Of a stretch of 64,000 nt of DNA, positions 46,775 through 57,289 are shown piece by piece (the stretch's first letter is position 1; the number at the start of each line of letters is the position of its first letter). The position numbers were made by a program, and so were the translations under genes. This DNA is from Plasmopara viticola (lineage: Eukaryota > Oomycota > Peronosporomycetes > Peronosporales > Peronosporaceae), in the NCBI GenBank assembly GCA_001695595.3, contig MBPM02000075.1, positions 327,768 through 391,767 of the forward strand, read 5' to 3'. The notes beneath the pieces were generated by a model, which made no database searches, was not told where the DNA came from, and saw only the letters and a program-made list of their open reading frames with translations.

Positions 46775-46875
46775 GTTTCCAATTGCTTTCTGTGAGTGAG
46801 GGACCTTCTCTCTATCCGTATTTCAGCCAATCAAATGGTGCAACCCACTGTTGGGTTTTTGACATCACCCAATTG
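46775..46875 (-). promoter_or_regulatory. CRN4 proximal promoter, PLV boundary
   Basis: CCAAT at 46,827-46,831 (ATTGG on the coding strand) lies 57 bp before the ATG. Further upstream are the shared word gtcaaaaacccaacagtggg and a palindrome cacccaattgggtg (46,865-46,878). The PLV sequence starts just beyond it, as it does upstream of the three CRN chimeras. Confidence 0.55.
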
Positions 46876-46929
46876 GGTGATTGAACAACTGCAGATACAA
46901 ATATATTTATTTATATAGACACAAAAATC

Positions 46930-47187
46930 ATGGATATTACATATCTATCCGATACCGATGATACTGGTTATGTTGAAGATGCCGAACAACAGGAACCGGT
47001 AGATACCGAAATACCGAGTGATTTATATGAGTACTCGAAAATAGAAAAGCATTCAGCATCTGACATAATACAGCTCTGTAAAGAAATTGATTTAATTAGT
47101 GCAAGTATCAACAAGTGTCAGTTTATAAAGGAAAAGCACACTAATGCGGGAAAACACGTATTTTGTCGTATCCGTCATAATATTTGA
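46930..47187 (+). CDS. PLV ORF1, small acidic protein
   Basis: 85 residues, strongly acidic at the start (SDTDDTGYVEDAEQQEPVDTE), with later Lys and Cys. No known domain is recognised. Its 3' end overlaps ORF2 by 47 bp on the opposite strand. The first 60-70 bp recur at the ends of all PLV derivatives in the window, so the start of this ORF lies close to the element's end. Confidence 0.5.
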   Translation: MDITYLSDTDDTGYVEDAEQQEPVDTEIPSDLYEYSKIEKHSASDIIQLCKEIDLISASINKCQFIKEKHTNAGKHVFCRIRHNI

Positions 47188-47530
47188 ACACAACTCCATC
47201 AACTTTATCATTTCGGATGTTCTCAATGATCGCTTTACGCAACATACGATTATGTCCAGTATCAATGCACCATTGTTTGTATCTGGCATTCAGTATTGTT
47301 AGCGGAATTTCGAGATAATCTCCTTTGCTAACAAATCCATCTTTGAGTAAACCTTCTCTATCTTTTGTGAAGATCTCTTCTTTGAAGTATTTTGAAATGG
47401 ATGATTCAACCTTTTTTTGAGCCAATTCAGAACGCAAAAACTCCAATTCTTTCATTATCACATCGATTCTATCATCTTTTGGAGCAACTTCATCCACTTC
47501 AGGTCCTCTGTATCGTCTGATTCTATTCAT
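47141..47530 (-). CDS. PLV ORF2, hypothetical protein
   Basis: 129 residues. Residues about 15-45 (DDRIDVIMKELEFLRSELAQ) look like a short coiled coil. The second half (ILNARYKQWCIDTGHNRMLR, ending YDKIRVFPH) is vaguely like the small winged-helix module following some viral primase-helicases, but this is weak. Intact in this copy only; elsewhere just about 25 N-terminal codons survive. The 5' side lies about 50 bp from the protease end, in the same direction. Confidence 0.5.
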   Translation of the reverse strand: MNRIRRYRGPEVDEVAPKDDRIDVIMKELEFLRSELAQKKVESSISKYFKEEIFTKDREGLLKDGFVSKGDYLEIPLTILNARYKQWCIDTGHNRMLRKAIIENIRNDKVDGVVFKYYDGYDKIRVFPH

Positions 47531-47583
47531 AATGACTCTATATTAACGAAGTGAAACTTCTGTATTCAAATCGTAAAAATGTC

Positions 47584-47928
47584 TCAATAAATCAGGTCGA
47601 TTGTGTTGTTTGCTATACAGATACAACAGACTCCATAAACCACAATAATTATCATAGGTCCCTTGAAACTGTTTATTATACATTCCATATCACCCAGAAT
47701 TCTTGGAGGCCCTAAACCCATCGAATCAAAGTATTCATTGTTGCACACACAAACCCAATGGCCTACACCTGAGTCTAATCGAAGTAATATAATATAGCTT
47801 CCATTCCCTAGGGGGCCTCTGATTTTTCTAAAATCTATTATCCCATCAACATGAACATTCAGCTAATTTGCGAGCTCTTGTAGTTCATTAGCCGTCGATT
47901 CACCCAATTTATTTAATTCAAAAATCAT
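47584..47928 (-). pseudogene. PLV Ulp1/adenain-like cysteine protease, broken
   Basis: From the ATG at 47,928 the frame has one internal TAG (near 47,865) and then the signature GVGHWVCVCNNEYFDSMG followed by GPPRIL. This provides the catalytic His and the aromatic-Asp-Ser-x-Gly-x-PP block of viral Ulp1-type maturation proteases. The segment that should hold the oxyanion Gln and the catalytic Cys is not recognisable, and the frame ends at 47,584. It would normally cleave capsid precursors during assembly. It lies divergent from the capsid gene, about 60 bp apart. Confidence 0.7.
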
Positions 47929-47988
47929 TATGTAATGCTTATATATAGCTAATCATAATATAACAGGCATTAACCTTCAATTTTAATA

Positions 47989-49164
47989 ATGAGTGATAGC
48001 ACCCAATTAGCAGATTCGTTTTTATTCGATTCAACAACTAATCCGGATCCAGTTGTCAGTGTCAGCAAAGACAAGCGTGTTGTAAATGTCGTTGATGACA
48101 ACAACGGTTCGTATCAATCGGGAACTGTCATCATTAATGCGACTTCACAACTAAATGGCTCTACTGGGTATGGCAGTCTTCGAGATGCATATGTAATCGT
48201 TCCTTATGTAGTAACGGTTAAAAATACGTCTGCCTCAGCTCTTAATGGTACTCTAAATCGTTTTGCGGTAGGATTAAAGGCTGGTGTATGGAACATTTTC
48301 GATAAATTAGCGGTTGAAATCAACGGTAAAAGTGTCATTACCAGCAATGACGATAAAAATTATTGGAACAATTTACGTGCTCAAACTGAATGGTGTGATG
48401 ATGATTCATTGAAGAACGGTGCAGACTGCTATCTTGCTCCAGACGATGTAGTTAGTCTAAATTTCCCACAAAGTAGTAGCAATCCTACCGCTTCAACACA
48501 AGGAGATGGTTTTGTGAATAATTCAGTTAATGCTGCCACAACTGTAGCTACTGGTTTAATTCCAGAAACAACTCCAGCTCTTAATAACGGACTAATCCAG
48601 CGTCTAATTTGGAATCCACAACAAATTGGTACCTCTGATGCCACTGGAGCAACGATTACAGCAACAAACCCTCTTGGTTGGCCGACAACGCGAAGTGGTG
48701 CAATTCTTTCTAAAATTCAACAACAAGGTACTGGTGGATACGTAGCTGGCGTTACTACCGCAGGAGGTGTTGCTGGTACGTGGTATTATATGCTAAAGCT
48801 TTGTTTAGTTGATCTCCATCCAATCTTTAAGGAATTGGATCTTGTTGCGAACCCTCAAATCAAATTAACGATGACGTTCAATACCGGCTTTGTTGATATC
48901 ACAACTGCAACTGGTGATTTAATGAGCTTATCCTCTCTCTCCCTAAACGGTTGCTCGACGGTTCCAGTAATGGTATCAAGTGCGGCCCCAGGTAATCCAA
49001 ATGCAGGGAAACTTACAACTGGCGGAGCTGGCTCACTTCGAGTAGCTTTCGGCGTTATGTCCAACAACATTACACAGATCTCTACTTCTGGTCAAATCTT
49101 CCCATTTACAACGACTCGTGAGCTTCAAAAGTTCATTTGTTATTGCCCTAAAAGCACGCAATAA
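47989..49164 (+). pseudogene. PLV major capsid protein, 3'-truncated and fused to CAF-1 intron
   Basis: A 391-codon open frame. The N-terminal pattern GSYQSGTVIINATSQLNG, then LRDAYVIVPYVVTV, FAVGLKAGVWNIFDKLAVEI and WNNLRAQTEWCDDD matches what I know of double jelly-roll major capsid proteins of Polinton-like viruses. Full-length proteins of this class are longer, so the C-terminal jelly roll is probably incomplete. At about 49,117 the sequence changes to the third intron of CAF-1 p60, read from its donor, so the last 15 residues (ELQKFICYCPKSTQ) are intron-encoded. The preserved reading frame over about 376 codons contrasts with the broken protease. Confidence 0.72.
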
Positions 49165-49617
49165 TGACCTGGTTTGTGTCGTTTGCACGCAGATCAAATT
49201 GCTTTGAACGAAGCCAAGATGCGTCGAAGCCCAGTCGCAAGTGGCTTTAAAAGAGCAAACGCCGACCAAGAACGCCATCGGCAAGCAAAACCTGCAGCCT
49301 GCGGATTCTATTAAGGATACGGGTCACGCTTCGGAAGGCAGCACTGCAGCCAATCCTATCAATGTACTCGTAGTAAGAAAAAACCGCAAGCTCTCCTCGA
49401 CATCGGTCCAACCTGCTGTCACTTCACTGTCACCTTTTATTGGGTTGTGCGCTGACGAGAGTCCATTGGCATCCACAACACCAGCGTCTCGTGCTCCAGC
49501 ACCTCGCTCTTCTGGTGCAGAGGGCCCAATCACAAGTCATTCTACTGCGGATTCTCAGACTGGAAGTCAAGTATCTAGGACCCCTACCGGTACCTTTGAT
49601 GACCCTCTCGATATTTG
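49117..49617 (+). pseudogene. CAF-1 p60 3' fragment (inverted copy)
   Basis: Begins at the intron-3 donor gtgagc (49,118) and continues through the last exon to the ancestral stop at 49,615-49,617 (TGTFDDPLDI). It carries the same 54-bp deletion as the copy at 35.1 kb and keeps the unshifted C-terminal tail. No promoter or 5' exons. Confidence 0.85.
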
Positions 49618-49787
49618 AACAATATAGCTAGTCAACACTGCAAAGTCTATAGAGGGTTTAAAATTCACAGAGGTCCTACTCCACTTTGCTTGCGTCAGTT
49701 GCTATGCAAGCGCTCAAATCAAAGCAACCCCTTCTCCATGCCTGGTAGCTCAAATGCCTTGATTGACTTAATGACAAGAAAGTAGCC

Positions 49788-50236
49788 TTACGCGCAGCTT
49801 AATGCACCAAGAAAGAGAATGTTGATCCAGTGCAGCATCGAGTGGTTCTCGGGGGATGCAATTTGCGCTCGAAGTAGTACCAGCGCTTGTAGCAAAAAGC
49901 AGATACAATACGCTTGGCAGAATGTACGACGAATGATTGCATCGCTCACGAGCAAGTTCGTCGGTTTCTTTATCCACAACGACGGATCCATGTGCGTAAA
50001 GCCTTCCGGATATCCATTATATCGAGCGTCAAAGCCTCCGCGCCGCTTCTATCGAGCAACGTATTGTCGCCCTTCCTGGCGAGGAACAGCTGCAGTTCAT
50101 CTGCATCACACGTGATCTTGTTCGGCTTCTTTTCTTTAATCGCATCCTTTAAGTCTCCCATACACTCGCTTGCATCGGTTGTCACGGGGAACGCGTTTCT
50201 CTTCATTCCAAGGAGCGCACAAAAAAGTTTCACAAT
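49788..50236 (-). pseudogene. CRN N-terminus / membrane-protein chimera (copy III)
   Basis: Inverted copy of the chimeras at 29.4 and 34.1 kb. The expected ATG is ATT (50,236). LQLFLARK and SGAEALTLD are present, then a frameshift near 50,020. The junction to the membrane exon (LLVSDAI) and the early TAA are shared. It lacks the upstream frameshift of the other two, so it is closer to the ancestral chimera. Confidence 0.8.
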
Positions 50237-50347
50237 GTTTCCATTTGCTTTCTGCGAGTGTTCTCTCTTCTTATTTAGCCAATCAAATAGTGCAACCCAA
50301 CGTTGGGTTTTTGACATTACTTATTTGGGTAACTGCAAATGTAAAAA

Positions 50348-52967
50348 GGGAGCCGCTAACTTCCACCCAGTCTGCGATTATTTAGAGCCCTTAACCCCAA
50401 TATACAATGGTGATTGGCTATAAATACCTCTATCGTGACCGAATATACAAAAGGCAGCTTTGCTCGAATCTACTTTTCCCCCATGTCAATTTGAATGCAC
50501 AATCTGCTGTAGTCACTTTGAGAGAGGGAAACTCGTTTATTTGAGGACTATTAAGAGCATGTAACCTAACACAGGCATGCGTCAGTGCCATAATGCCTCC
50601 AGGCAGTGTTAGCATGTGCCTTGACACCACCGACATTACCCGTGGTCCACTTCCGTCAATGCTTCCGGCTCCTCTAGCTGCGACGCAATAACCTCAGGTG
50701 GCCACGTAAAGTGCTCCCAGTCAGCACCAGAACCCAGGGCATCAAGATTGACCCCAGAAGGGTCGATACAGACATCGATGAAGGCATTGATGCATCAAGA
50801 GGTGGTTGTCGGCATGTTCTGATTTCATAACCAGGTTGCTTACATTGTCGGCATTTCCTTCGCGGCCTCAAAGATGCTTCAACAAGCTCGAACATCGAAG
50901 GATTGCGCTGTGTCGATTGTGATGCACCCAAGGAGCCGACCGGACGACCACGACTCCGAATCATTGGCGGATTCTGGACTACAGCAGCCGACAATTCGCC
51001 AAGATGGTCGAGAATTACTCTCCGACGGTAAATGGACGGTTCATCGAACTCCTCTCGCAGTCGTTTGAGAGTATCCTCAATCGATGGCGGAGCTCCAGTG
51101 ACTACAGTTGCGCGAGATGGCTGCACCAACCATCAATGGTTATCAAATTTGCTGAAAGATATCGGCACCACTCCTGCTGCTGTAGGTGCTCGCTGCCGCT
51201 GATCTTGCACGAAATGTGTGCTTGCAAGGATGGCCAACGCTGGAAATGAACATACCAAGACACTCTTCACCTGCTTTATGCGCATGTGGTATTGCTGAAA
51301 TCCTGATCGCAATCCTGCTATCGGTACCTTGCCCATGACGGCAGAGAACATCGCTCCAAACTGCAAGTCGGCAATCGCACGCTCCTGCGCATTTTTGAGC
51401 TTGATTGCAGCAAGTTGCCCATGGCAAGCAAGTCTGCAGGCGTCGTCCACCGTGAAAATATCGCCAGTGGAGACAGAGATCAACATTTTCAATGCCGAAT
51501 GTGCACTCTCGACTCTTGATGTGGTGGTATGACCGAAGTGTGATTTATTGCGCATGAAGGCAGCAACAAATCGGTCTTTGTAGATGAGCCACGTGTTATC
51601 CAGGTACGTCATAATATGAATAGGGAAGTTTTGCCGCATGGGTGCATGCTGCTGGTCGAACGAGCTGACTGTCGACGCGAACACAAGAGCATTCCATTGC
51701 CAAACCAGGTCTGTATAGGTATCAATACTCTCAAACGTTCTCCGCAGCTTTGCCGTGAAATTATTGGAGATATGCCAGCGACAAAGTAGATGGTTGGCAG
51801 TAGTAAAACGCTGTCGAGGGCGTTCATCAGCCCGAGTTCTCGATCTGTGACAAAAGTTCCCGGGACAACCAAAAACTGACCAAAGACGCACGCCATCAAG
51901 AGCACCACCCAGAGATAGTTCTCTTCTTTTTCTGATGCCATAAGGCAGTCCGCGAAGGTGAAAGATTGCGACGTAGCTTTCACCCCCACAACGTGCATCA
52001 AAGGCAGACCAAAACGGTTCGTGTTGTATGTTAAATCGATCAACCAGACCTTGCAGGCCGGAAGGTGTTGCAAATCTCCTTTGCCGGAGAAAAGACAATG
52101 AAAAGGCTAGTAAGGCGTCGAAGGTTGTCAAACTTCGTGTAGTAAGGGGCATCAAAAGCAGTGGCCTCTAGGCTATCGAGCAACGCAGCAATTGGGGACC
52201 TTCCAATCAGGATGCGTCTGCGCTCTAGGTCGCGAATGTTGTACACATCACGAGGCGTGACGGTAATTCCCTGGTCGCGCATTGCGGCGACAATACGCGT
52301 AGGTGCCAGAATAGACCGACAGAGACCAAGAATTTCCTCGCGGTGATTAGGCTCGAGAGCGCGGCCTCTTGGATGTACGGCTGGGCCTGAGAAAGGTTCG
52401 TGATTGTTCTCGGCATTATCAAGTTCCACGGCCCAGTTGCACTGTTCTTCTGCTGCTTTCATCCGACGGATAGTCAAGGAAAATTGACCGTCAGTACGCT
52501 GGTTTGCGCAAATTCTTTTGCGCTGCTCAAAAGGTGATGGTGTGGCTGCTTTCCCAGAACAGGAGCACTCCAGGCAAACAGCCTTCACTTCACCATCGGC
52601 TCTGTGACCAACCTTTCTGGTATTTAAGACCCTCAAAACAAATCCTTCAATGAGCAATAGGTTGTCAAGCGTATCGTGTGCCTCTTTCGACTGCCGTAGA
52701 TACGCTCTGGAATATATTGGAGGCAGTTCAATGTGAAAATCGTAAAAGCTGAAGTGTCTTGACGTTAAAAATGTGCGGTTTGGTGGGCGTTGAGTAAGAG
52801 ATGACGATGCGATGCGCAATCTTTTACATTTGCGTTGGAAGTTACAGTCCTTAGATTCAATCTTGGGCAACTGTAGCCAATCACCGTTGTGTATTGGGGT
52901 TGGGGGTTTCTATATAATCGCAGCCTGGGTGGAAGTTAGAGAATACTGGGTGGAATTAGCGGCTCCC
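50348..52967 (-). mobile_element. MULE DNA transposon with TIRs and 9-bp target duplication
   Basis: Terminal inverted repeats of roughly 70-95 bp: the left end starts gggagccgctaacttccacc and the right end is its reverse complement (ggtggaattagcggctccc). Matching inner parts (caatggtgattggcta and tagccaatcaccgttg) support this. It is flanked by atgtaaaaa (50,339-50,347) and atgcaaaaa (52,968-52,976), a 9-bp duplication with one mismatch, as expected for Mutator-like elements. It interrupts the junction between a PLV remnant and the chimera promoter that is continuous at 29.3 and 34.0 kb. Confidence 0.88.
50674..52870 (-). pseudogene. FAR1/MULE transposase, frameshifted
   Basis: The N-terminal open frame (52,870-52,040) has a FAR1-like DNA-binding region (AHDTLDNLLLIEGFVLRV; conserved Cys and His around 52,560). 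The catalytic domain follows in a second frame (VWLIDLTYNTNRFGLPLMHV, then TDRELGLMNAL) and a third (RWHISNNF, RVESAHSALK). The C-terminal part (51,129-50,674) has RSRGRPVGSLG and a zinc knuckle CRQCKQPGYEIRTC. At least two frameshifts (near 52,060 and 51,800) inactivate it. In an intact element it would cut and paste DNA between the TIRs. Confidence 0.85.
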
Positions 52968-52976
52968 ATGCAAAAA

Positions 52977-53935
52977 AAATATATTTACTTAGACACAAAA
53001 AGCACGTATCAATCCGATATACCGATGATACTGGTTATGGTGGAGATGTCAAGTAAGGGAACCGGTAGATATCGAAATAACGAGTGGTTAATATAAGCAT
53101 CTGATCGAAGCTCGAAAGGCCTTTAACCGTCGAACACGTTTAATTCTTTTCTTGCCACGTCGATTCTACCATCTTTTGTAGCAACTCTATCCACTTCAGG
53201 TCCTCTGTATCGTCTGATTTTTTTATAATGACCTTATATTAACGGAAGTGAAACTTATGTTTAAGTCGTCAAAATGTCTCAATAAATCAGGTCGATTGTG
53301 TTGTTTGCTATAAACCACAATAATTTTCATAGGTCCCTTGAAACTGTTAACTATTACATTTCGTATCACCCGAAATTCTTGGAGGCCCCAACCAAAGCGT
53401 TCATTGTTGTATCCAATGGCTCACACCTGAGTCTTATTGTAGTAACATATTATAGCCTCCATTTCCTAGTAAAGCTTTGATAGCCTGACAGCTAGAGAAC
53501 TCTCAAGCCTAGGGCTTCCGAGCTTTGCCCTCATGGTGTTGAATATAATATCCCATTGATATGGACGTTCCGCTGATTCGTAAGTTGTTGTAATTCATTA
53601 GCGGTTGATCCACCCAATTTATTATAATAGTAATCTTTATATATAGCTAACCATAATAAAACAGGCAATAACCTTCATTTTCAATAATGGGTGATTAGCA
53701 GATTCGTTTTTATTCGATTCAACAACTAATACGTATTCAGTTGTCAGTGTTAGCAAAGACAAGCAAAAAAAAATACTAAAGCACAAGACCATAGCTATTT
53801 GAATCATCAACATAATCACAGACGCAGAAAATCAACACAACATGTGTTTAGTCAGATGGTTGGTCTTTTCTGGATGTAATGACATTTTCATTAATTAGCT
53901 GCCACTACACGGGATAGAAAACGATTGGAAAGAAT
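52977..53935. mobile_element. Internally deleted Polinton-like virus remnant (copy IV)
   Basis: Same orientation as the 46.9 kb element. It contains the ORF1/ORF2 deletion join (52,977-53,230), protease traces (minus, about 53,290-53,640), the capsid start reduced to a few codons (near 53,690-53,765) and then the right-end sequence up to the tgccactacacgg word at about 53,915. It is more diverged than copies I and II. Confidence 0.65.
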
Positions 53936-54092
53936 ATAAGGTCAAGTGTCTACGAGGACGAACATGTGCTGTCCTACTGTTTGTGGATGACTTCGCTATA
54001 ATTGGTCATCCAATCCTAGAAAAAAGAGCTACTGGCTCAATTAATTGCATTGACCTCTCTGGTAGTTACGTCGTCATTAATGTAAAGTCGAA
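53936..54092 (+). pseudogene. Possible Ty1/copia reverse-transcriptase scrap
   Basis: The plus strand encodes CAVLLFVDDFAIIGH, which resembles the YVDD box region of copia reverse transcriptase. It is opposite in strand to the adjacent copia element and only about 50 codons long. It could be chance. Confidence 0.35.
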
Positions 54093-54365
54093 GTGGGCAC
54101 TCGATGGTAGAATGCAAAGTGAATATATTTAAAAGGTCTTTAATTCGCAACTACTTGCTACCTCTAAGCCAATCATTAATATAAGCCAATCAGAACGACT
54201 TGCTATCCGGACGTAATCATTTTCCCATCCGAGCGCAATCATCTTGCGCACGCCTGTACACCCGCCTAGCCATGACGTCACTGTTGCTTGGTCGCAACGT
54301 TGACCGGAATCGAACGGGTAGCTTACCGGTAAATTACGGCTAGTCGAGGCATCGTATCTTCAACA
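54093..54365 (-). repeat. Copia 3' LTR
   Basis: Starts TGTTGAAGATACG (minus, 54,365) and ends around GAGTGCCCA. It shares ttgcttggtcgcaacgttga with the other LTR. The right-hand boundary is firm because the polypurine tract adjoins; the outer boundary is approximate. Confidence 0.75.
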
Positions 54366-54515
54366 CTCCCACTTGACTCGTCAGCACTTAGAGACTTGAT
54401 GCCAGCTTGTTCCGAAGGGTTGAAACTGGACAGCAGTATTTGGCTTGGTCACGATATCAGCAAGCATGTCGTGCGTCGGACAATATAGCACCATGACTTG
54501 ATCGTCTTCTACTTT

Positions 54516-55711
54516 CTAACGCACGAAGGGGTAGCGGATGTCGATATGCTTGGTGCGCCTGTGAAATTCAGGATTCTTGGTCAACACGATGGAACCTTGA
54601 TTGTCCTTGTAGATCTTCGCCGCTTCGTTTTCCACCATCTCGCCAAGCTCGCATAGCAACACCTTGAGCCATACTGCCTCTTGAATTGCTTTCAAAAGCG
54701 CCATGTACTCAGCCTCTGTCGACGATAGCGCCACCGTTTGCTGTTTCTTGCTCTCCCAGCTGACACACCCTCCGCTCATCATGCATGCATAGCCACTTGT
54801 TCTTCGTCTTGATCCGGAATCCCCGGCCGAGTCCGCATCCGAGTATCCTTGGAAACCTTTATCGTATCTTGCTCAAACCTCGATACTGTGCGTCTTTGTG
54901 CCTCGGATGAAGCGAAAGACCCTTTTGAGAGCTTGCCAATGTGTCGGGCACGGGTCCGCAGCAATTTGGCTAAGCACCCCACTGCTGCAAGGTCCGAACG
55001 TGTGCCGATCATAAGATAGATGAGGCAGCCCACAACGTTCCGGTACGGCACACCCGCCATTGTCACATCGTGTTTGCAACCACCTTCACCCATTGACTTG
55101 GTCAGCTTGAGGACTACATCTTGTGGCGCCCGTTCGGACGTGCTGTTGTCCATCTTGAATTTCTGATGGATGTCGTCCGTAAACTTGGTCTGTTGCATCA
55201 TGACTGTCCCTCTATCAGTGTCTTGCATAATCTTCATTCCAAGAATAGCTGAGCTTGCCCATGTCGGCCATTTCGAAATGTTTACTGAGCACTCGCTTGG
55301 TATCTCGGAGCATCTTGTCGCAGCTGCCTGCGAGAATCGAGTCGTCGACGTAAAGCGTGACACAAATCATGTCTTGACCGTCACGTTTTATATAGACGCA
55401 GTGGTCTGACTCGCACTTCTTGAAGTCCAGTACAAGCATGAAATCGTCGATTGTCTTGTTCCACATTCGGGGCGACTGCTTATGTCCATACAATGATCGC
55501 TGAAGGTTGCACACATAGTCCGGGTGAATGTCGTTGCTGAATCCATCCGGCTGCACCATGTAGATGTCCTCATCAAGCAAACTATTGAGGAAAGCCGTTT
55601 ACACATCCATCTGATAAAAGATAAGACTGTGCTTGGCCGCCAAATTGAGCAACATCCTGATCGGAGTAAACTTGGCAACGGGCACAAAGGTCTCCTCGTA
55701 GCCAATGTCAT
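54516..55711 (-). pseudogene. Copia reverse transcriptase and RNase H
   Basis: RT segment: MVQPDGF, SLYGHKQSPRMWN and the catalytic box LYVDDSILAG (55,215-55,580), with the upstream part in another frame. RNase H: CVSWESKKQQTVALSSTEAE and IYKDNQGSIVL with HRRTKHIDIRY (54,516-54,782). Frame breaks near 55,580, 55,260 and 54,790. Function in an intact element: cDNA synthesis and RNA removal. Confidence 0.85.
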
Positions 55712-56371
55712 GCTTTTGTGAAAAGCCTTTTGCCACCAAACATCGCCGACTTGAACGTGGTCGGCATTTCTCTCACTGGATCAACGACAAAAGCAGCCCC
55801 GAAGTCTTATGCCGTCACAAACATCTCATCCAGCGACTAATACCGGCTGGAGCACTTGGGTCGTGTAATGTCTGCAGCTTGCTCTAGCGACTGAGTCTGT
55901 TGATGTCGCTTGCTGCCTTTCTCAAACCCATTGTCTTGAGTCGTCTCTTCATTTTCGTAGTCGGTGTCATCGGGCTGCGAAGAATCATCACTCATTTTAT
56001 CATCTAGAACAACTACTTCACTCTTGGACTTCTGTCTTCCGCCATCAAAAATGTCCTCCATAAATTGTGCATAGCGGCCAACCAACAAACGACCGCTATC
56101 CACTTCTTGAAAACGGTACGCCTTTTTTATGCTCTGAATATCCGACAGCGTACTGATCGAGCGTCCAACTTGGATCGCTTTTCTTTTGGAGCTTGAACGT
56201 ACGCATGGCAGCCGAACATCTTGAGATTCGCTAGCAGTGATTTCTTGCCTGTTTAAACTTTGTGCGGCGACTTGTCGTGATTGGCAACACGCGTTGGACA
56301 CCGATTCCGAAAAAGTGTGGCTGTCATCACTGCTTCACCCTAGTATGACTTGGGTAAGCCAGCATTTTTCA

Positions 56372-57273
56372 TCATGCAGCGGGCAATTCCACAAGCGTAC
56401 TATTCGTCCGTTTGGCTATCCCATTCAGCTGAGGAGTGTACGAGAGCGTAAAGTTTTGGATAATGCTACGTTTTGCACGGAACTTGGTCATTGCACCAAA
56501 ACTATATTCGCCACCATCGTCACATCGAATTGTCTTGACACGCTTGTTTGTCTGTGTCTTGGTCAATGCAACGAATTTAACAAACTCGTTGGCCACCTCA
56601 AGTTTTCTTTTCAGCAGAAAAAATATGCAAAAAGGCGGTTTTTCGTCCATAAATGTGACGAAATAGCGCTTGCCGCCGAAAGTTGGTGTTTGCATCGGCC
56701 CACAAACGTCACTGTGTATGGCTTCCAGCACTTCTTTGGAGCGACTTGGGGATGACTCCATAAAGCTCACCCTTGTCTGTTTACCGAGCGCGCAACCGTT
56801 GCAGAGCTCCCACTGGCTCACCGAAGTCAAGTCGATTCCAGTGCCATAGCCATTTTGATAATACCAAAAAGGCCAGCATGGCCAAAGTGATCAAGTTGAA
56901 GGTGCCAGAGGTACGAATTCGTGTCCCCATGGCATCCCGACGGACTCGCCACATTTTCCCCGTGCGTTAGAATTGGCTTCATGCACAACTTAAACAAAAC
57001 TTTACCTTCTCGGGAGCCAATTTTTCCAACGAATGTTCTTTGCTTGCGCGTGTTCCCTTCGCCTTCAAACGTTACCGGGCTGACATCCTTAGTAAATCTG
57101 CCAACGGAAAACAAATTGCACGAAAGCTTGAGGATATGTAACACGTTCGCAAGCAAACCTTTCTTCATCCCACGCGGAGTTGTCATAGGCATGACAGTGT
57201 CACCCGGACCAACTGCTTGAACGACACCGTCGTCAGCAAGATGCACGTCCACTGGGAAAATAATTGTAGTCAT
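56372..57273 (-). pseudogene. Copia integrase
   Basis: The pre-integrase zinc-binding region (HLQLDHFGHAG, then CNGCALGK) precedes the core with HSDVCGP (first Asp) and RCDDGGEY (second Asp). The expected catalytic Glu in the NGxAER motif is Lys (NGIAKRTN), so strand transfer would be lost even without the frameshift at about 56,828. A further piece with DDxMSDDSSQPDD-type linker sequence lies at 55,837-56,301. Confidence 0.82.
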
Positions 57274-57289
57274 GCATGTTATTTTTGGA

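Larger units (their letters stand above)
46880..49117. mobile_element. Polinton-like virus (PLV) remnant with capsid and protease genes
   Basis: The best-preserved element: ORF1 (plus), ORF2 (minus), an Ulp1/adenain-like protease (minus) and a major capsid protein N-terminal part (plus). A capsid protein next to a maturation protease is the hallmark of Polinton/PLV/virophage-type elements. No ATPase, polymerase, integrase or minor capsid gene is present. The left end adjoins the CRN4 promoter. The right end is cut within the capsid gene by a CAF-1 p60 fragment. Base composition is AT-rich compared with the CRN genes. The host is inferred to be the oomycete itself, so this is an endogenised virus of a protist. 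Confidence 0.75.
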
